Shown here piece by piece: positions 8,950 through 10,519 of a stretch of 10,519 nt of DNA. The notes under the pieces are model-generated. The model searched no databases. It had not been told where the DNA came from and saw only the letters and a program-made list of their open reading frames with translations. The stretch comes from CAVVYA01 sp964577835 (lineage in GTDB: Bacteria; Pseudomonadota; Alphaproteobacteria; SMXQ01): contig CAZOBN010000113.1 in NCBI GenBank assembly GCA_964577835.1, positions 1-10,519 on the forward strand, read 5' to 3'. Within the stretch, counting starts at the first letter, position 1, and each line of letters begins with the position of its first letter. Made by a program: the position numbers and the translations under genes.

Positions 8950-9882
8950 CTACGAGCCATGCCCGAGACAGCCGACGAAGCTGTCGGCCATGGCTATCAT
9001 CATCGCGAAATACGCGTCTTTTCCCTCGGGCACGGTCGCGCCCAAGGGATCGAGCACGCCGGCGCGGGCGCGCGTGCCGCTCGCCACCGTTCCGACCAGG
9101 GCGGAGGTGAATTGCGGCTCGCTGAAAACGCAGCTCGCCTTGCGCTCGGCGATGGCGCGCCGCAATTCCGACAGCCGGCGCGGACCCGGTGTGCGATCCG
9201 GCGTGACGGTGATCGATCCGGCCGCGGTCAGGCCGTAGCGCTTCTCCAGATACTGATAGGCGTCGTGGAACACGATGAAGGGCTTGTGCGCCACGGGCGC
9301 CAGGCGCGCGCGAAGATCCGCGTCCAGGGTGTCGAGCCGGACCGCCAGAGCCTGTGCGTTCGCCCGATATCGTTCGGCGTTGGACGAATCGGCCTCGGCC
9401 AGAGTCGCGGCCATCGCCCGCGCGATGGCCTTGGCATTCGTCGGATCGAGCCACAGATGCATGTCGTGCTCGGCATCGTCGCCGTGCGTCCGGTCATGAT
9501 CGTCGTCCTCGGTCCACACGCCGCCCTCGCGCGTGGACAGCAATGCGACGTCGGCGGCCTCGCTCATGGTGATGACACGGGCTTTGCGCGGCAGTCCTCG
9601 CACGGCCTTGGCCATGAAGGCCTCGTAATCGGGACCAATCCAGAACACCACGTCCGCCCGCTCGAGGGCACGGGCGTCCGATGGACGCAGCGTATAAGTA
9701 TGGGGCGAAGCGGTCGCACGCATCAGCAGGCTCGGCTTGCCGACGCCCTCCATCACGGTGACGGCCAGGGAATGCAGCGGCTTGATCGATGCCACAACCT
9801 TGGGCGGCTCGGCAGCCAGCACCGGCAGGCTGAGCGGCAGGAGGGCGAGGCCGAGAACCAGCCGGCGAAGAGGTGCGATCAT
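8950..9882 (-). CDS. znuA: Zinc ABC transporter substrate-binding protein
   Basis: A periplasmic zinc-binding protein (cluster A-I fold, 310 residues) that captures Zn(II) and delivers it to a ZnuBC membrane transporter. Residues 1-24 are a Sec signal peptide (basic MIAPLRR, hydrophobic core, PVLAA). The expected zinc ligands are visible: His61 (ASPHTYTLRPSD), His142 (MHLWLDP), His206 (VFHDAYQY) and Asp278 (LDPLG). A His/Asp-rich flexible loop at about 125-142 (EDDDHDRTHGDDAEHD) is typical of zinc rather than manganese binders. Cys251 and Cys305 match the disulfide pair of ZnuA. The start ATG (9880-9882) has GGAG 8 bases upstream. Two Zur-like palindromes precede it. Neither znuB nor znuC is adjacent; the neighbour upstream is the Usg gene on the same strand. 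Function is well supported; its partner transporter is not in view. Confidence 0.93.
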   Translation of the reverse strand: MIAPLRRLVLGLALLPLSLPVLAAEPPKVVASIKPLHSLAVTVMEGVGKPSLLMRATASPHTYTLRPSDARALERADVVFWIGPDYEAFMAKAVRGLPRKARVITMSEAADVALLSTREGGVWTEDDDHDRTHGDDAEHDMHLWLDPTNAKAIARAMAATLAEADSSNAERYRANAQALAVRLDTLDADLRARLAPVAHKPFIVFHDAYQYLEKRYGLTAAGSITVTPDRTPGPRRLSELRRAIAERKASCVFSEPQFTSALVGTVASGTRARAGVLDPLGATVPEGKDAYFAMMIAMADSFVGCLGHGS

Positions 9883-9913
9883 ATGGGGCGCTCCGGGATG
9901 ACCGCCGAACCTA

Positions 9914-9927
9914 GTGTAATATTATAC
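9914..9927. promoter_or_regulatory. Zur-like operator, proximal to znuA
   Basis: GTGTAATATTATAC is a near-perfect palindrome (six of seven pairs match) in an otherwise GC-rich region. It overlaps the -10 box of znuA and resembles the AT-rich Fur/Zur-family sites that control znu genes. Assignment to Zur rests on the neighbouring gene and motif resemblance; other Fur-family regulators (Fur, Mur, Irr) have different but related sites. Confidence 0.55.
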
Positions 9928-9980
9928 GAACCGCAATGCGGCAAACGGCCCAGTAGCGGCTCTTTGCCGTTCTTCTCGAC

Positions 9981-9993
9981 GTTATACTATATC
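9981..9993. promoter_or_regulatory. Zur-like operator, distal
   Basis: GTTATACTATATC differs at one base from the core GTTATAnTATAAC of the enterobacterial Zur box and is palindromic around base 9987 except for one pair. It is 67 bp from the centre of the proximal site. It could be a second operator for znuA or mark an additional promoter; the minus strand also reads TATAGT here. Confidence 0.5.
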
Positions 9994-10037
9994 AAGCGGG
10001 CGCCCCAGCGGTTGCACGGCGGCGTCTTGCCCTCCGG

Positions 10038-10328
10038 TCAATGCAGGTGAAGCACGCCGTTCAGGGCGCGGATTTCCGCCGGTTTGATGAGATCGACGCT
10101 GGCGACGCGCACCGTGTGGATCGCGCCCTCGATATTCTTGCGCCAGAACTCGAGGAAGCGGTGCAGCACCGGAAAGTCCGGCGCCATGTCGTATTGCTGC
10201 CAGACGAAGCTCTGCAGCAGATGGGGGTGATCCGGCATGTGGTAGATGATCTCCGCGGTGGCCAGCCGGTACCCCCTGAGTTGCATGACGAAGGCTTGAT
10301 CCTCGGATTTCGGGCTCTCTACACGCAT
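10038..10328 (-). CDS. Usg-family small protein
   Basis: A 96-residue cytoplasmic protein of the Usg family, a short alphaproteobacterial family named for a reading frame found upstream of the Caulobacter trpFBA genes; its function is not known. Recognisable features are LRGYRLATAEIIYHMPDHP, LLQSFVWQQYDMAP, FPVLHRFLEFWRKNIEG and a closing segment with SVDLIKPAEIR. The protein is aromatic-rich (several Tyr, Trp and Phe), soluble, and has no signal peptide or membrane span. I chose ATG (10326-10328), which has GAGGAG ideally placed about 7 bases upstream; a GTG two codons earlier abuts that site and cannot use it. Here it is not beside trp genes but upstream of znuA on the same strand. Family membership is recalled from sequence pattern; no mechanism can be assigned. 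Confidence 0.82.
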   Translation of the reverse strand: MRVESPKSEDQAFVMQLRGYRLATAEIIYHMPDHPHLLQSFVWQQYDMAPDFPVLHRFLEFWRKNIEGAIHTVRVASVDLIKPAEIRALNGVLHLH

Positions 10329-10334
10329 CTGCAC

Positions 10335-10489
10335 ACTCCTCGAAGCGTACGTGATCGCAAAAATCCTGCCTGCAAGGATAACACCGACGCAAGTGAAAGA
10401 ATCGTTACGTTTCAGTGTCTTAGCAGCAGGCCGACGAGAGTGCTGACAAGCCGCAGCCAGTACCGGCTATCATTGAAGCAAGAGTCACC
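10335..10489 (-). promoter_or_regulatory. Upstream region of the Usg gene
   Basis: No gene is apparent here. On the minus strand, TTGTCA (complement of 10444-10449) is a reasonable -35 box with TGCTAA (complement of 10420-10425) 18 bp downstream as a weak -10. A small dyad, ATCCT at 10363-10367 and AGGAT at 10375-10379, would lie in the 5' leader; its role is unclear. The ribosome binding site GAGGAG for the Usg gene is at about 10336-10341. Confidence 0.3.
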
Positions 10490-10519
10490 CCCACCCCGGC
10501 CCTCCCCCATCGAGGGGGA
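10487..10519. repeat. GC-rich palindromic intergenic element (cut by window end)
   Basis: The last ~33 bases are a run of C-rich blocks ending in TCCCCC-ATCGA-AGGGGGA-type symmetry: 10503-10508 pairs with 10514-10519 in a 6-bp hairpin with an ATCGA loop. The layout, CACCCCCACCCCGGCCCTCC before a C/G hairpin, resembles short palindromic repeats scattered between genes in several Hyphomicrobiales genomes. Only one partial copy is in the window, so repetitiveness is inferred from recollection of the pattern, not demonstrated. Confidence 0.5.

Larger units (their letters stand above)
9883..10037 (-). promoter_or_regulatory. znuA promoter region
   Basis: This 155-bp gap separates the Usg stop from the znuA start. 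On the minus strand TATAAT (complement of 9921-9926) is an exact -10 box that lies inside the proximal palindrome at 9914-9927; no good -35 is present at normal spacing. A zinc-loaded Zur repressor bound there would block RNA polymerase. The distal palindrome (9981-9993) lies about 60 bp farther upstream. The arrangement suggests zinc-repressed transcription of znuA from its own promoter. Confidence 0.5.

Noticed and set aside
8959..10050. Plus-strand open frame across znuA and its promoter
   Set aside because: It reads through the znuA coding sequence in antisense and the palindromic promoter; the minus-strand ZnuA product has signal peptide, zinc ligands and cysteine pair.

Overview
The window looks like chromosomal DNA from a GC-rich alphaproteobacterium, probably Hyphomicrobiales (Rhizobiales). 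This is inferred from the GC-rich codon usage, the small Usg-family protein, the MoeA-like/MobA-like fusion protein, and a GC-rich palindromic intergenic element at the right end. No rRNA, tRNA, CRISPR array or intact insertion sequence was seen.

Layout from left to right. (1) The N-terminal 287 codons of malate synthase A (aceB), minus strand, run off the left edge. (2) Divergent from it is a two-gene plus-strand unit for molybdenum-hydroxylase maturation: an XdhC/CoxI-family protein and a fusion of a molybdopterin-binding MoeA-like domain with a MobA-like nucleotidyltransferase. (3) At 3762-4368 there is a scar. A minus-strand intrinsic terminator is followed by the last 17 codons of one molybdenum-hydroxylase large subunit (minus strand). 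These abut, head-on at about 3865-3872, the last ~143 codons of a second, paralogous large subunit (plus strand), which has its own strong terminator. Both genes have lost the rest of their bodies. (4) An AT-rich promoter-like block and a ~220-bp leader precede an RND efflux pair: periplasmic adaptor, then HAE1-type inner-membrane pump. No outer-membrane channel or regulator gene is adjacent. (5) Convergent with the pump is a zinc-binding ZnuA-type lipocalin-independent periplasmic protein, i.e. an ABC-transporter solute-binding protein, on the minus strand. Two Zur-like palindromes lie upstream of it, but no znuB or znuC is in the window. (6) Upstream of znuA, on the same strand, is a Usg-family small protein. 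The right edge enters a GC-rich hairpin repeat.

How the genes fit together: XdhC and the MoeA/MobA-like fusion are expected to load modified molybdenum cofactor into a xanthine-dehydrogenase-family enzyme. The remnants directly downstream are pieces of exactly such enzymes, so the locus was probably once a complete molybdenum-hydroxylase region whose structural genes were lost by rearrangement. The maturation genes look intact and may serve an enzyme encoded elsewhere. The RND pair and ZnuA form separate units. I see no clearly undescribed system; the inverted junction of the two enzyme remnants is the most unusual structure.
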